In this document: piece by piece, positions 22,972 to 33,703 of the stretch | How the letters are laid out: each line of letters opens with the position of its first letter | How positions within the stretch are numbered: the stretch's first letter is position 1 | Source: Cladochytrium replicatum | Taxonomy: Eukaryota; Chytridiomycota; Chytridiomycetes; Cladochytriales; Cladochytriaceae | Reading direction: 5' to 3' | Length of the DNA stretch: 64,000 nucleotides | NCBI GenBank assembly: GCA_025526935.1 | Contig: JAHLKD010000057.1 | Span: 124,001 to 188,000 of the forward strand | Notes under the pieces: model-generated | The model's input: the letters and a program-made list of their open reading frames with translations, nothing else | Databases searched by the model: none | Told to the model about the DNA's origin: nothing | Program-made: the position numbers and the translations under genes

Positions 22972-24763
22972 ATGGCAACGCTAGAGGAGCTTGTTGGGAA
23001 AGGTGCGGACGGTTCGGATGCACCGGGAGACGACTACGACGATCTCGGTCAGGAGATCCTCCGAGCCAGCACTGACGAGATTTACAACCGCCAGAAGCTT
23101 CTCGAAAATGACATTAAGGTAGAGAGGATTTTTTGATGGTAATTGGGCCGCTTATGGGTGGACGGCCGGAGGGTTATGGATTACTGAATTGCAGTTGGTT
23201 GGAAATCACAGGTCATGAAATCTGAGCAGCTGAGATTGCAGCACGAACAGACGGCGATGAAGGAGAAAATAAAGGACAACCAGGAGAAGATTAAGATGAA
23301 CAGGCAATTGCCTTATCTCGTTGCCAACATCGTAGAGGTGATGACAGCGAGAGTTTGCGTCTTCTAATTATATTCTAAACGGCGCACTCTGCTTCTGAAT
23401 TTTTCAGTTGCTGGATATGGACCCAAATGACGAGCCTGAGGAGGACGGAGCGAACATCGATTTGGATGCACACCGAAAGGGAAAATGTGCGGTTGTGAAG
23501 ACCTCTACCCGTCAGGTACGCTTGGTCTAACTTTTGTATCTGAGAAATGATTTATAGATCTCCATCGTAGACCATTTTCCTTCCGATGATTGGATTGGTG
23601 GATAAGGAGGCGCTCAGGCCAGGAGATCTCGTGGGGGTTAACAAAGACAGCTATCTGATTCTCGACATGCTTCCGGCAGAGTGAGAACACGGAAGATGTA
23701 CGAGGATCAACCAATTCTAATGTTTACTTTAGGTATGACTCGAGAGTCAAGGCAATGGAGGTGGACGAGAAACCTACCGACTCTTATACCGATATTGGTG
23801 GTCTGGAGAAGCAGATTGAGGAGCTGGTGGAAGCGATTGTTCTGCCGATGACGCACAGGGATCGCTTCATTAATCTCGGGATCAAACCACCCAAGGGTCA
23901 GTCGGCTATGGAAAAAATTTGAAGGATCAATCTGATCTGAATGCAGGCTGTTTGATGTACGGACCACCTGGAACGGGAAAGACCTTGTTGGCAAGAGCTT
24001 GCGCAGCTGAGACCAATTCAACATTTTTGAAGCTCGCTGGTCCCCAGCTTGTACAGGTAAATAATCCGGCCCGTGTTTTATTGAACGCAAACGTACTTGC
24101 GATTTGCAAACAGATGTTCATCGGAGACGGCGCCAAGCTTGTCCGCGACGCTTTCGCGTTGGCCAAGGAAAAGGCGCCAGCAATCATTTTCATTGACGAA
24201 ATCGATGCTATCGGAACGAAACGTTTCGACTCCGAAAAATCTGGTGACCGTGAAGTCCAGCGAACAATGTTGGAGTTGTTGAACCAGCTTGATGGTTTCA
24301 GCAGTGATGACAGGATAAAGGTAGCTTTGAATTGTTGGTTCTTTCGAGTTGTTGTACATACTACGTCGATTAGGTTATTGCAGCTACCAACCGAATTGAC
24401 ATTCTTGATCCTGCGCTGCTTCGATCTGGGCGTTTGGACAGGAAGATCGAGTTTCCAGTACCAAACGAAGAGGCTCGTGCGCATATCATGCAGATTCACT
24501 CGCGAAAGATGAACGTGTCGAGTGACGTGAACTTCAGTGAGCTCGCCAGGAGTTGCGACGAATTCAACGGTGCGCAGTGCAAGGCGGTGTGTGTCGAGGC
24601 TGGTATGATTGCGCTCCGTCGGAATGCAGTTACAATCACACACGAGGACTTCATGGAAGGTTTGTACGAGTGATCTCAAATCCATGCCAGTAGCTTATTG
24701 GTTGACGCAGGGATCCAGGAAGTTCAAGCAAAGAAGAAGAACTCGCTTATGTACTTCGCTTAA
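22972..24763 (+). CDS. RPT5: 26S proteasome regulatory ATPase Rpt5 (PSMC3/S6A)
   Basis: One of six AAA ATPases that unfold substrates at the base of the 19S particle. The start [14 protein letters not shown] and the following [20 protein letters not shown] are typical of Rpt5. Several short introns split the gene, including one between Walker A and Walker B. The nucleotide site shows GPPGTGKT and [16 protein letters not shown], then [16 protein letters not shown], and the arginine-finger region is present. The final exon after an intron at about 24662-24710 encodes [16 protein letters not shown]. The terminal tripeptide is Tyr-Phe-Ala, where known Rpt5 tails have hydrophobic-Tyr-X (HbYX). UCH37, another proteasome-associated gene, lies 2 kb to the right. 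Confidence 0.93.
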
Positions 24764-25188
24764 ATTTTTCGTTCGTCTCCCATTATGAATACATTTACCC
24801 TCCACGATACACATTAACCCAGCTTGGTCCCTGCATAAAAGCCTTCCATGAATCCTGCCGACTCCAACAAGCCGGTCCTTGCGAACAACCACCGAAGCGT
24901 ACTGAAAGGCGTGGTAACTGCGATTGCTTTTTCGAGGCGGAGGAGTATCTGCATGGATGGGGGACGAGGGGTGCAGTGCGAAGGTGGATATTCCACAACC
25001 GATTGAAACGAAGGTTGTAGGGAACTCGCTAGACAGTCTGAACTTCCGCAATTGTTGGTGTGGAAAGCATGCACGCAGTGATCCTGTGTTGCGGAGGAAG
25101 GTTGTGGAGGCCTGATGAGCATTTTTGAAAGCAACTGAGCGTGAAAAGAAAATCTGTCCTTTGGGGTTTTGGAGAGCAAATATCAATT
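24764..25188. other. Unresolved region downstream of Rpt5
   Basis: Two overlapping minus-strand frames and one plus-strand frame stay open for 60-160 codons here, but none has a recognisable motif and they exclude one another. It may contain 3' exons of a minus-strand gene or the remains of one. No call is made. Confidence 0.3.
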
Positions 25189-25790
25189 ACATCTCATCAA
25201 GAAAAGGATCGCGAAATAGTCTGTATCGATCCTCTTCCCACTCCAAGGACACAGGAAACCATCCATGCGATAGATAGGGATTTGTCCACGTTAGGCGAAA
25301 TTATCCAATAGATGACATCCACATCAGCTCAGGTGGAGAAACATCGGTACGCCTTCGAAAAGAGTTCCCCAGGTTTCCTGATTTCGTCTGGGGAAACCGG
25401 TTCGTGACTCCTCGGTACGTTTGCAGTAACAGGCAGTCAATCGAGTTGATCGACGGATAGACAACTTCGGTGCTGTTTGGGTCGACTAAATGCTCCACTG
25501 TTTTAAGTGCCGCTTCCTCGATAGTCGGGTCATTTGAACGGAGCAATGCGGTCACATGAAACCCCGATGATGCATCAGGTACTTCTTAGTGCACGATTGG
25601 TAGGGGAGCAGCAGCTGTGACAGCGGCACAAGAGGATCGAATATCTCGGCGCATTTGATCCTTGCAGTAAGGGGATGGTCCTCAGGTCCTCAGCGGGATC
25701 TTGTACTATTTGCGCAATCGCTGGACTCGGAACTGATAAGAGTATTGACACTGCTACACATCGCTTTACGATGTGCCATGCACGGACCAT
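25189..25790 (-). pseudogene. Decayed helical-repeat protein gene
   Basis: Minus-strand frames read in order MVRAWHIVKRC (from 25790), IKCAEIFDPLVPLSQLLLPY, then ALLRSNDPTIEEAALKTVEH, and finally TNPYLSHGWFPVSLEWEEDR with a stop near 25190. The segments look like one helical-repeat (ARM/HEAT-like) protein. The second and third are in different frames with no GT-AG pair that keeps phase. An in-frame TAA (25301-25303) separates the last two. Family not identified. Undetected introns cannot be fully excluded. Confidence 0.4.
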
Positions 25791-25948
25791 GCACCAAAGA
25801 TGGCATTTTGCGCTTTCTTTTGCAGTGAATAGTTTGGAGACTGGTTAGGAAATGGATAAATTTATTGTTGGTGATATGAAGAATTCCCAGATCAGAAAGT
25901 CTATCCTATGACAGCTCTGAGGCGGCTCAGGTAACGTGGTATATTCCA

Positions 25949-26478
25949 TCAAGCCTGGTCATAAATAGACGCCGGAGGGAATGATCGACGCTGCCCTCGC
26001 TGGAGTGGAGATGCAGGTGACTGAGGGCTATCTTCAGGCTCACGAATCATGGCAAGGTGGTGGAGGTCTTGTAGAGATCGAGCTTCACGTTGGAGAGATT
26101 TCTGGAGCGACTGAAGTGAAGCAGCTTCCTGTCCGATCAAGTAGCCCCCTAAACCGTGCCCGCGACACGCAAGAACATGTTAAATGTGAAGCGTCAAAGT
26201 TGTCAAAGAGTACCCATGGTCACGAGTGCAATCAGCATAAGTGACTGAAATACGGTAAACAAGACGCTGTTCGGACGGTCGTTGAGAAGGTCATCAGCTG
26301 ACTCACTCTGGCTTTGGCGACGGCTGCGTACGGGCCATTGTCTCGGAGAGATAACCTGTTCCTCATTCTTATGCTGCGCAATCCCTTTATCATTGCTTTT
26401 CTCAGACCGGGAGTTCTTTCGTCGCCGAACAGTGGTGGGCTGCTGATTTGACTTAGCTTTGTCGTATTGTTTGGGCAT
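25949..26478 (-). CDS. Small single-pass membrane protein, unrecognised
   Basis: Two exons on the minus strand. The first starts MPKQYDKAKSNQQPTTVRR at 26478 and is highly basic and polar, then gives a membrane helix (VLFTVFQSLMLIALVTMG). A GT-AG intron of about 70 bp (donor gtactc, acceptor tttag) joins phase 1 to GGYLIGQEAASLQSLQKSLQ, a short coiled-coil-like stretch. A polar tail ends in SIYDQA at 25949. The product is about 150 aa with one helix near residue 75-95. It loosely recalls small ER membrane proteins, but no family match is claimed. It is divergent from UCH37, with starts about 185 bp apart. Confidence 0.5.
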
Positions 26479-26663
26479 TGCTGTACTTCAGAATTGATCG
26501 GTAGGACCTATTGAATATAAGGGAGCTTACTGTTCCCGGGCACAGCAGATTCTCATCTATATTTGTATTTGTAGCGCATAGCTCCCCAAATGTGAGTCTA
26601 TGATTGGACCGCGAATCATGTTTTCAAACGTCCATAAAAAATGGCTTGGTTCACAGGCTCAAA

Positions 26664-28398
26664 ATGGACTCTCGACAAACCAACGAAATGGCCATCCCAA
26701 ATCAAGACAACAGCGCTGAAACAAACGAACTCCCGCAACCATGGCAGCTGTTGGAAAGCGATCCGGCCATATTCACCTGCCTTCTAAGAGATCTTGGTGT
26801 TGAAGGTGGTCAGGTGGAAGAGGTTGTTTCGCTTGACGAAGAGATGCTCAGGGATCTCGGGTACGCATTGGCTCGTTTCATGGATTACATGTAATGATTG
26901 ATCTATTTTTTCCAAATTCTATGCTCGCTAGTCCAGCGTATGGACTTATCTTTCTGTTCCGATGGACTGATCAGGATACAGATGAAACGGAGCTCGATGG
27001 TGTTCCGCCAAAGGGGATGTTCTTTGCAAATCAGGTGGATCTGCTTTCCGAGACTCTATTATGCTCGCTGACAACGCTCCCAGGTCACTGACAATGCGTG
27101 TGCAACGCAGGCATTACTGAGCGTTGTACTGAACAGCCCGCAATTACGACTAAGCCGTGAGCTCGAAGTTTTCAAAGAGTTCTGCGAAGATATAACTCCC
27201 CCGGTGAGCATCGATTCTACGGCGTTTTGACTTTGCCGTGAGACTTATATCATAATCGAAGTTCCGAGGTTTAGCCCTCGCAAATCATTCAACGTTCCGG
27301 AAAGCTCACAACTCTTTCGCAAGGTGAGTCAAGTTGGTATGCAATTTATGATCCGGTTTTGATTTACACCTTTGCAGGGTGTCACCACTTCCTTTCCGTG
27401 AATACTCAATACCACACATGGTTTTCAAAGAAGCTGCCATACGCAAGAACAAGAATGTGAAAAAGCCAAAGAACAAACAAAAACGTTCGGAGTCGCCTGA
27501 ATCTGATGAGAACGGCGTGTACCATTTTATCAGTTTCATGCCTTTTGATGGAAAAGTTTGGGAGGTAGACGGCCTGAAGAGAGCACCAATATTGCTTGGT
27601 ACGGTGCAAATTCGCACATCATCATGATCGCTGAACTGCTGAAAATCATAAGGAAACGTCCGTATTGACAATGAGTGGCTGATGGTAGCACTCCCAGCTA
27701 TTAGGAAGAGAATGGATCAGTGAGTTTGCTAATGACTGTTGAAAACCTATGCCTCAACTAGCAACACCACACGCAGATACGTCAAAGATGAAATCACATT
27801 CAGCTTGATGGCAATAGTCCAATCCAAAGAGCTTCAGATTAAGAGTGTGATCAGTGATCTAAATGGGTTTTGTGATGCAACCGAAGAAAAGTTACAGGAA
27901 ATAAAGCCAGATTGGAGAACTTCAGTATGTTCCCACGATTGCTAGAATTGATTTCGGTCTTACCATGTTCTCCTTGTAGTTCCTGTCACAATGGGTAATA
28001 GACAGGAGTGCAGGACTATCAATTGCAGAGTTTCACCAAAACACCTTTATGTCAATGGAGGCCATCAAAAATGCAACGGCAGATCAAGCAAAATTGCTTG
28101 CTGCAGCATGGGTAAATGGACGCGAGAAGCTGGAAGTTCAGCACCGCCTTTTAGAGGAAGAAAAAACGAAGGTGAAACAGTATGAGGTAAGTGTACATCT
28201 ATTCTTCCTTCCAAACATGCATGTTCCATATGGAAGAGGTTCACACCTTTTGACACTGTACAACTATGTTTACTATTACCTTTCATTGTGTTGTAGAATG
28301 CAAATGATCGGAGGCGGCATAACTTAGATCCGTTTATTCAAGCATTCCTACGAAAGTTGGGAGATGAAGGGAGATTAAAGCAAAAGATCCTGGAGTAA
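26664..28398 (+). CDS. UCH37/UCHL5-type ubiquitin C-terminal hydrolase
   Basis: A cysteine deubiquitinase that in other organisms binds the proteasome through Rpn13 or the INO80 complex. The N-terminal catalytic domain begins PWQLLESDPAIFTCLLRDLG and continues PAYGLIFLFRW across an intron. The active-site Cys sits in VTDNACATQALLSVVLN, the catalytic His in YHFISFMPFDG, and the crossover-loop and C-terminal helical segments follow. The last exons encode a ULD-like tail with HNLDPFIQAFLRKLGDEGRL, as in UCH37, where it contacts Rpn13. At least eight short exons are needed. The ATG at 26664 was chosen because it lies just before the conserved start and has no competitor in frame. The gene is absent from budding yeast but common in other fungi and animals. 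Confidence 0.9.
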
Positions 28399-28678
28399 TA
28401 TCATCATTTGGTGCATATTGTTATTAGATTTTTATGTAGTGCTCAACTTGTCTCAGAAGATTAAAAATGGCAGTTGACCATACAGCTGAACAACCCGTAT
28501 CAAAAGTCGTCGAGATCAGGTGGTGGAACACAATCTTATTGAAATTGCCTAGTCTTGTATGCTCTTCATGCGAATTGAAGTGGATTCATTTGAGGCGTTT
28601 GGTCCTGCACCACTCTTTTGCTGTCACATAAATTCAACACCTGCGATACATGGAAAGTGGCCCACTTGACCTTATACA

Positions 28679-31600
28679 TCATGATCTTCGGGATTTTGGT
28701 TCAATGAGTTCCTGTCCCTCATCATCTCCATACTCATCCACATCAGCTGAAAAGCTCTCAAACAAGACATCTTTCCGCTGTTGAGAACGTCCTCCGCCAC
28801 CCAATGTCTCATTCCCTTTCTCTATGTCTTGGATATCATCAAACTCATCTTCATCATGATACTGCAGCCTTCCCGGACTCGTTGAGCGCACTCCCATCTG
28901 ACTGCTATCTCGCATCTCATATCCCTCCCCGTCATCAAACTCGTCTTCTGAATTCAGCACTGCAAACTCGTAGCCTTGGCCCCCACCATTTGCGCCATGG
29001 CCTCCGATGAGTCCACCCCACGATTTTTTATCACGCCCACTTGCTCCAGCGGCCGCGAACCGCTTCCTACGAATATACAAGATCGAGCCGACAGTGACAA
29101 GAGCACCGACACCGAAGAAAACAGCGACCACAGTGGAGGTGTTAACGCTGGTGCCATCGCTGGCAGGTGTCGTATCTCCATCAGAGTTGATAGCATCAGG
29201 TTTTGAGCTGACTTCAGGGGTTTGCTTTGTTTCAGGGCTTTGCGTAGGTTCACCAACAGCAAGGGTGGTGCTTCTGGTTGGGGTTTTGGTGGTGGATGTG
29301 CCCTGTTTTGGTGGGGTGGTTGGTTTCGACTGTTGATGGTTTGATTCACCAAAGAGAGTGATCCACCAGGTCTTGAAGGTGCCCTTTGATTCGGGATCAA
29401 AAACGTCCGAAACACGTAACTTCCATTCTCCCAACGGGTCTTCATCCCTATAAATTGAAGATCGAGTCAAATAAAGAGTAATCCCAAAACAGACGAATGT
29501 TACCAGTGAGCTACAGTCATGAACGTCCAATTTGAAAACCCTTTGTTGCTTGTGTCTGATGGTCTCCGGGTAGCCAGCTGCGAGACAATGCCGTGCGGTG
29601 AGGTCAATGTAACCTCAACATCACCACGGCGCTGGTGCTCAATGGAAAGTGTAACTGTGATGTGCTCCAGGCGTTTGAAATTGTTTGACTTCAGGTGTGC
29701 TTCCGTGACTGTGAACAATGACTCGACATAGCTATCGTCCCGTGCTTCAAGCTTTCCCCCCGCCGTTTGGGGGATATCCTTATTAACTTTTATCACGGCG
29801 CTCTGTATCTTTGTCTGTGGCTGGACGTTGACAAAGTTGCGTGCGAACTCCACTGTGCGATAGGCATCCAACTTTCCGTATCCGTATTTGTGGCTGTACG
29901 GTCGGCCCGCAAAAGTCTCGAACCACGAACGGTCACCGAGGCTGATTGGGATCGCTGAGTCCACGCAGATGTGCTGCAAATCACGCCAGGATAAATCGGG
30001 GCTACGATCCCATTAATGAACGTCATTGAGCGTTCAAGTGATCCATCCTTACCGAATCTGTAGTACAAGCGCAATTATCCCGGAAACCAACGGAGCAGCG
30101 GCAGAAGTCCCGCCGTGGCGGTCAGTGCATTGGTCTGGCCAGTCCGAAGTGTACTTAAACATAATTTAAGCACCTCACTTCTTCCAACAACCTCAACGAC
30201 TCACAATAGCGCTCCCTGCACCACTAGTGTATGCAACCACCATCTGTGCGGAACATTCCTCAGAATACGGGGGGTGGCCGTTTTGACGGTCTACAGCTCC
30301 GACCGTGATTGTGTAGATGCTATTCGTATATCCGTCAAAGTTGCTGAGAAGTGATCAACCTTAGTAATGGAGGCAGGAGTATCAACTAAGAACAGACCAG
30401 TTATCGCCGTTCGCACCACCATTGCCTGTGGCGAATACGAAGACCGATCCGAGGCCTCCTCGACCATTGACGATACCATTGATGAAAGCATCCGCAACGA
30501 TTGCTGGAGGTGCTTCCATCGCCTGTCCGTTATCCGATGGACCCCAACTGCATGAATATATGTGATTTTCTTGGAACGCATAGTTAATCGAGGCGGCTTC
30601 ATCGACTTCGGTAAGATCCCCGGAAAGAATGCGAACGCCTGTTCATGTGACATAAATGGTTTTCGCCGAAGTTAAAATTGATCACTGTCTTACCAGATAC
30701 ACGGGAACCATAAGCAACGCCAACTCCACAAACATCATTGGGTCTGGCCGCAACTTCTCCCGCGCATCGAGTACCGTGACGATCTTCTCCAACGATGCGT
30801 GGCATAGGCGTTTTCACATGATCGTTATAGTCATACGACCCTTCGAAGTACTAAATGGAATTTTATCCAGAGCCGAAAGCGAGTACGGGAAATAATTACA
30901 AAGGCATCGCGAAGATCTGGGTGCTCGTAATCAACGCCGTCGTCGATGAAACACACCACAACATTTTTCCCAGTGATTCCTGTCTAAGATTAAGAAAAAA
31001 GTAAATGGACATTTCATCTTTCTGAAATACCTTGCTCCCACACACCGGTTACATTGAGATCATTATCCGGTTGTACCCAATTGACCTGCGCACCAAAATT
31101 AGAGAATCCCAAATTTCCATGGATATCGCAAGTTACCAAATGCCATTGGTTTGTAAATCCCGGATCAGAGATATTTAGTGCTTTCCATCGTGCCAAATCA
31201 TCCTTAGACTGACGACGAAACAGATCCTCAGGTGGGCTCAATATGCGACGTTGATATTTTGGTTCCATCCCCACAAAATCCTGTGAGGCCACTCCATCGC
31301 GCCGATAAAGTCGTCTCGTCGGTATTTGGGGTCGGACATTGACAACGCCTTCTGTTGCTGACAGAGTCTCTATGTGTCGTTTGTGAAGATCAACAGTGCC
31401 CTCCACTTTTTCATCTGGTTTTGGTGTTGCGAACAGAAACCAGTCTGTGAGGGAGCCAACGGGGCCGAGTAGATGATATCCCATTTTCATACTAATATCT
31501 TCTGCACGACGAGCCAAATGAACTTCCCCTTTTTCGCTTACACCGTTGTGGTGCAATGTCGAGTCTAGTTTCACGGCGAAGTAGACATAGTTATCATGGT

Positions 31601-31718
31601 CGTTCGAACTTATTGCGTGGTTGACATGGTCCCCACACGACTGGAGAACGAACGATAGAACCAATGCGAGGCGCCAAAATGGCACAAAGAGTGAACCAAG
31701 GGCTGTCATCCTGGCCAA
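28679..31718 (-). CDS. KEX2: Kexin-type proprotein convertase
   Basis: A membrane-bound subtilisin-family protease of the late Golgi that cuts precursors after dibasic sites. The start at 31718 gives a signal peptide ([13 protein letters not shown]) and a prodomain ending in basic sites (RRLYRR, KYQRR). The catalytic Asp lies in [15 protein letters not shown], the His in [14 protein letters not shown], the oxyanion region near 30400-30480 and the Ser in [11 protein letters not shown] (about 30100). A P domain follows (SVIKVNKDI-like start near 29800 to [12 protein letters not shown] near 29360). Then come a Ser/Thr-rich stalk, a membrane helix ([20 protein letters not shown]) and an acidic cytosolic tail with [14 protein letters not shown], a plausible Tyr-based sorting signal. 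Several short introns interrupt it. Confidence 0.93.
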
Positions 31719-31930
31719 TATGGTTCAGGATTTTCAGCAAATATGGTGAAAGTCGAGATTGACGATGGGCTTTGCGTGTTTTGAGGGACCTGTTGAAAAA
31801 TAACAATGGTGATGTCTCTGGTGATGGATATCGCTTGTAAAGATTGTTAAAGCTCGGCTATAGAGAGACTAAAAAACTACGGCACCCGTTGTAAATCCTA
31901 TTTTAAAGGAAGGCTGATCTGAACTTCAAC

Positions 31931-32667
31931 ATGTCCAGAGAGCCCAGACGTTCAGGGGTCCAGCAGCAGGCGGCCGTTCCAAATGCGGCTGCTGTGCTCT
32001 CGGCTGCCATCGCAAACCAAATTCCTTCGCACCAGACCTTGAATCCTCCGCCGCTGCTGGGTCAGACGGCTTCATCTCAGTATACCAACCTGTTGACCAT
32101 CATGAAAGCTGTGTCGCCAGGACAGAATCTCAATCTCCCTTAAATCTCCTCTTATGCAGCCACATACTTTCCTTCAGCAACCCGTGTCGCTCAACTTGGG
32201 AGGGATCGCAAATCTGAGCGAGTTGCAGTCGGTCCATATGCAGAACTCCGTACAAAACACCACAGAACCATCAAGCTCCTCCTTCTATTAACCTGCTTGG
32301 TGTCCTTCAACAACAGCATCAGCAACAACAGCAACAACAGCAATAACTTCAACAACAGCTGCAATTCAATCAGCTCCAATACCACCTGCAAATGCAACAG
32401 CAGCAGGCAAAGGCGGGACAAATTATTCAGCAGCAGCAACGGCAACCTCAGCAGAATCAAGCACAACAGCAGCTGCCTCCTACGTCGAACTCACATCAAG
32501 GTGTTCCACCTGTAACTGCACCGACTACACCTACGGTACCATCAGCACCACCAGCTCCTCCACGACTGCCACCTCTCACATCTGATGAGATCAGCAGCTT
32601 GATGAAGTCTGTTCAACCGGTTGACGCGATCGGTGCAAGGTTCGATGTTAATCGTGATCCACTTTAA
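31931..32667 (+). pseudogene. Glutamine-rich protein gene with disrupted frames
   Basis: The start MSREPRRSGVQQQAAVPNAA is well placed and the first segment runs to about 32143. Coding character then continues in a second frame (MQPHTFLQQPVSLNLGGIAN) and a third (NHQAPPSINLLGVLQQQHQQ). The third enters a CAA/CAG run that contains an in-frame TAA at about 32345, and resumes as LQQQLQFNQLQYHLQMQQQQ and a proline-rich stretch to a TAA at 32665. Very short introns could explain the first two frame changes (a 35-50-bp AG-ended segment fits each), but no intron rescues the Gln-run stop cleanly. It may be a transcription-cofactor-like gene that has decayed, or a polymorphic repeat allele. Confidence 0.4.
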
Positions 32668-33703
32668 GAGACAGTAGGTTCGACTCAAGAAAGGGTCATT
32701 CTAGATAGGTATGTCAAGGAACTTTGGAGCGTTGCCAGTTTGCTCACGTCTTCAAGCAATGTTTCAAAGTACATTAGGAACGTGAACCACTCGATGCACA
32801 CCCAACGACCAATTGGCCAAACACAAATGTTTGATTCAAGGCTTCATGAGGTATATAGCATTTCCTTTGTTGCTCGGCATTATTGTTCTTCGCCCACTTT
32901 GCAAAACTGCAAAACTGCCAAAAAGCACAAATTGCAACGCTTTCATTATTTTTGTTTTGCTTTTTTTCTTTTTACTTGAATTTGACGGTGTTATTATTGT
33001 TGCCGCTTTCCTCTTTCTTCCTTCCCAAACGACCCAATACGTTCTTCAACCACCGTCCTGTTATGCACAAAATCCGGCCGTGCTTTCGACAGCACTGCTT
33101 GTCCTTCCTGTCCTTTCCTGCCGTCGTGGCCGACCCTCGACAACATCCGCTGCACGACGTCCTGTTGAATTCAAACTTGGCATGATTTGCCCTCGATTGC
33201 TCCCAACCCATCAAATTCCATTGAATTCTCCCTTAGCCCCGACGAGATCCACGGGAGCGGGCCGCTTGGGCACTCAAGGTTACAGCGAACGGGTGTTACG
33301 TAGGCATCCTGTCCAAACGTACTGTTGCGTGGATGGGTCAGGTTGGAAACCCGATTGTTTCCATCCTGCCAAGATTTACAAGTCCTGAGTATCCGAAAGA
33401 GATCGTTGCCAATGCGAACAAGAGATAGCTTCGATTACGAAATGTAATGAAATGTGACGTCCAGCTCGATTTGCTTTGCCAAAACAAAGATATTGCTCTC
33501 TGTGTCCTCCAGCAAATGGATCAAACCAAGAAGATAAGCAGCCTCTCCATGAATTGATCAACATCAAATTCGCTTTATTCAAAATGACAAAAAACATTGC
33601 AAAGCATTACACCGTCTCATAACACAGCCAGAAGTTTGAATACTGCCAATGCCAATAGGGCGAGTTGCCAAAATAGAGAAAACGAAACATCGTAAGCACG
33701 GAG
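32668..33703. other. Unresolved region
   Basis: Two mutually exclusive plus-strand frames stay open between about 33060 and 33395, after a good acceptor at 33237. Both end in stops without a recognised motif. They may be 3' exons of the Gln-rich gene or noise. No call is made. The rightmost 300 bases are the 3' flank of the F-box/WD40 gene. Confidence 0.3.

Noticed and set aside
25301-32667. Stop-codon reassignment (TAA read as Gln)
   Set aside because: In-frame TAAs occur only in broken-looking genes, while intact genes here (D-LDH, Rpt5, UCH37, RPL24) end in TAA exactly where their families end.
32813-33388. 191-codon open frame on the plus strand
   Set aside because: Hydrophobic and low-complexity at first, no motif, and contradicted by a competing frame after the acceptor at 33237.
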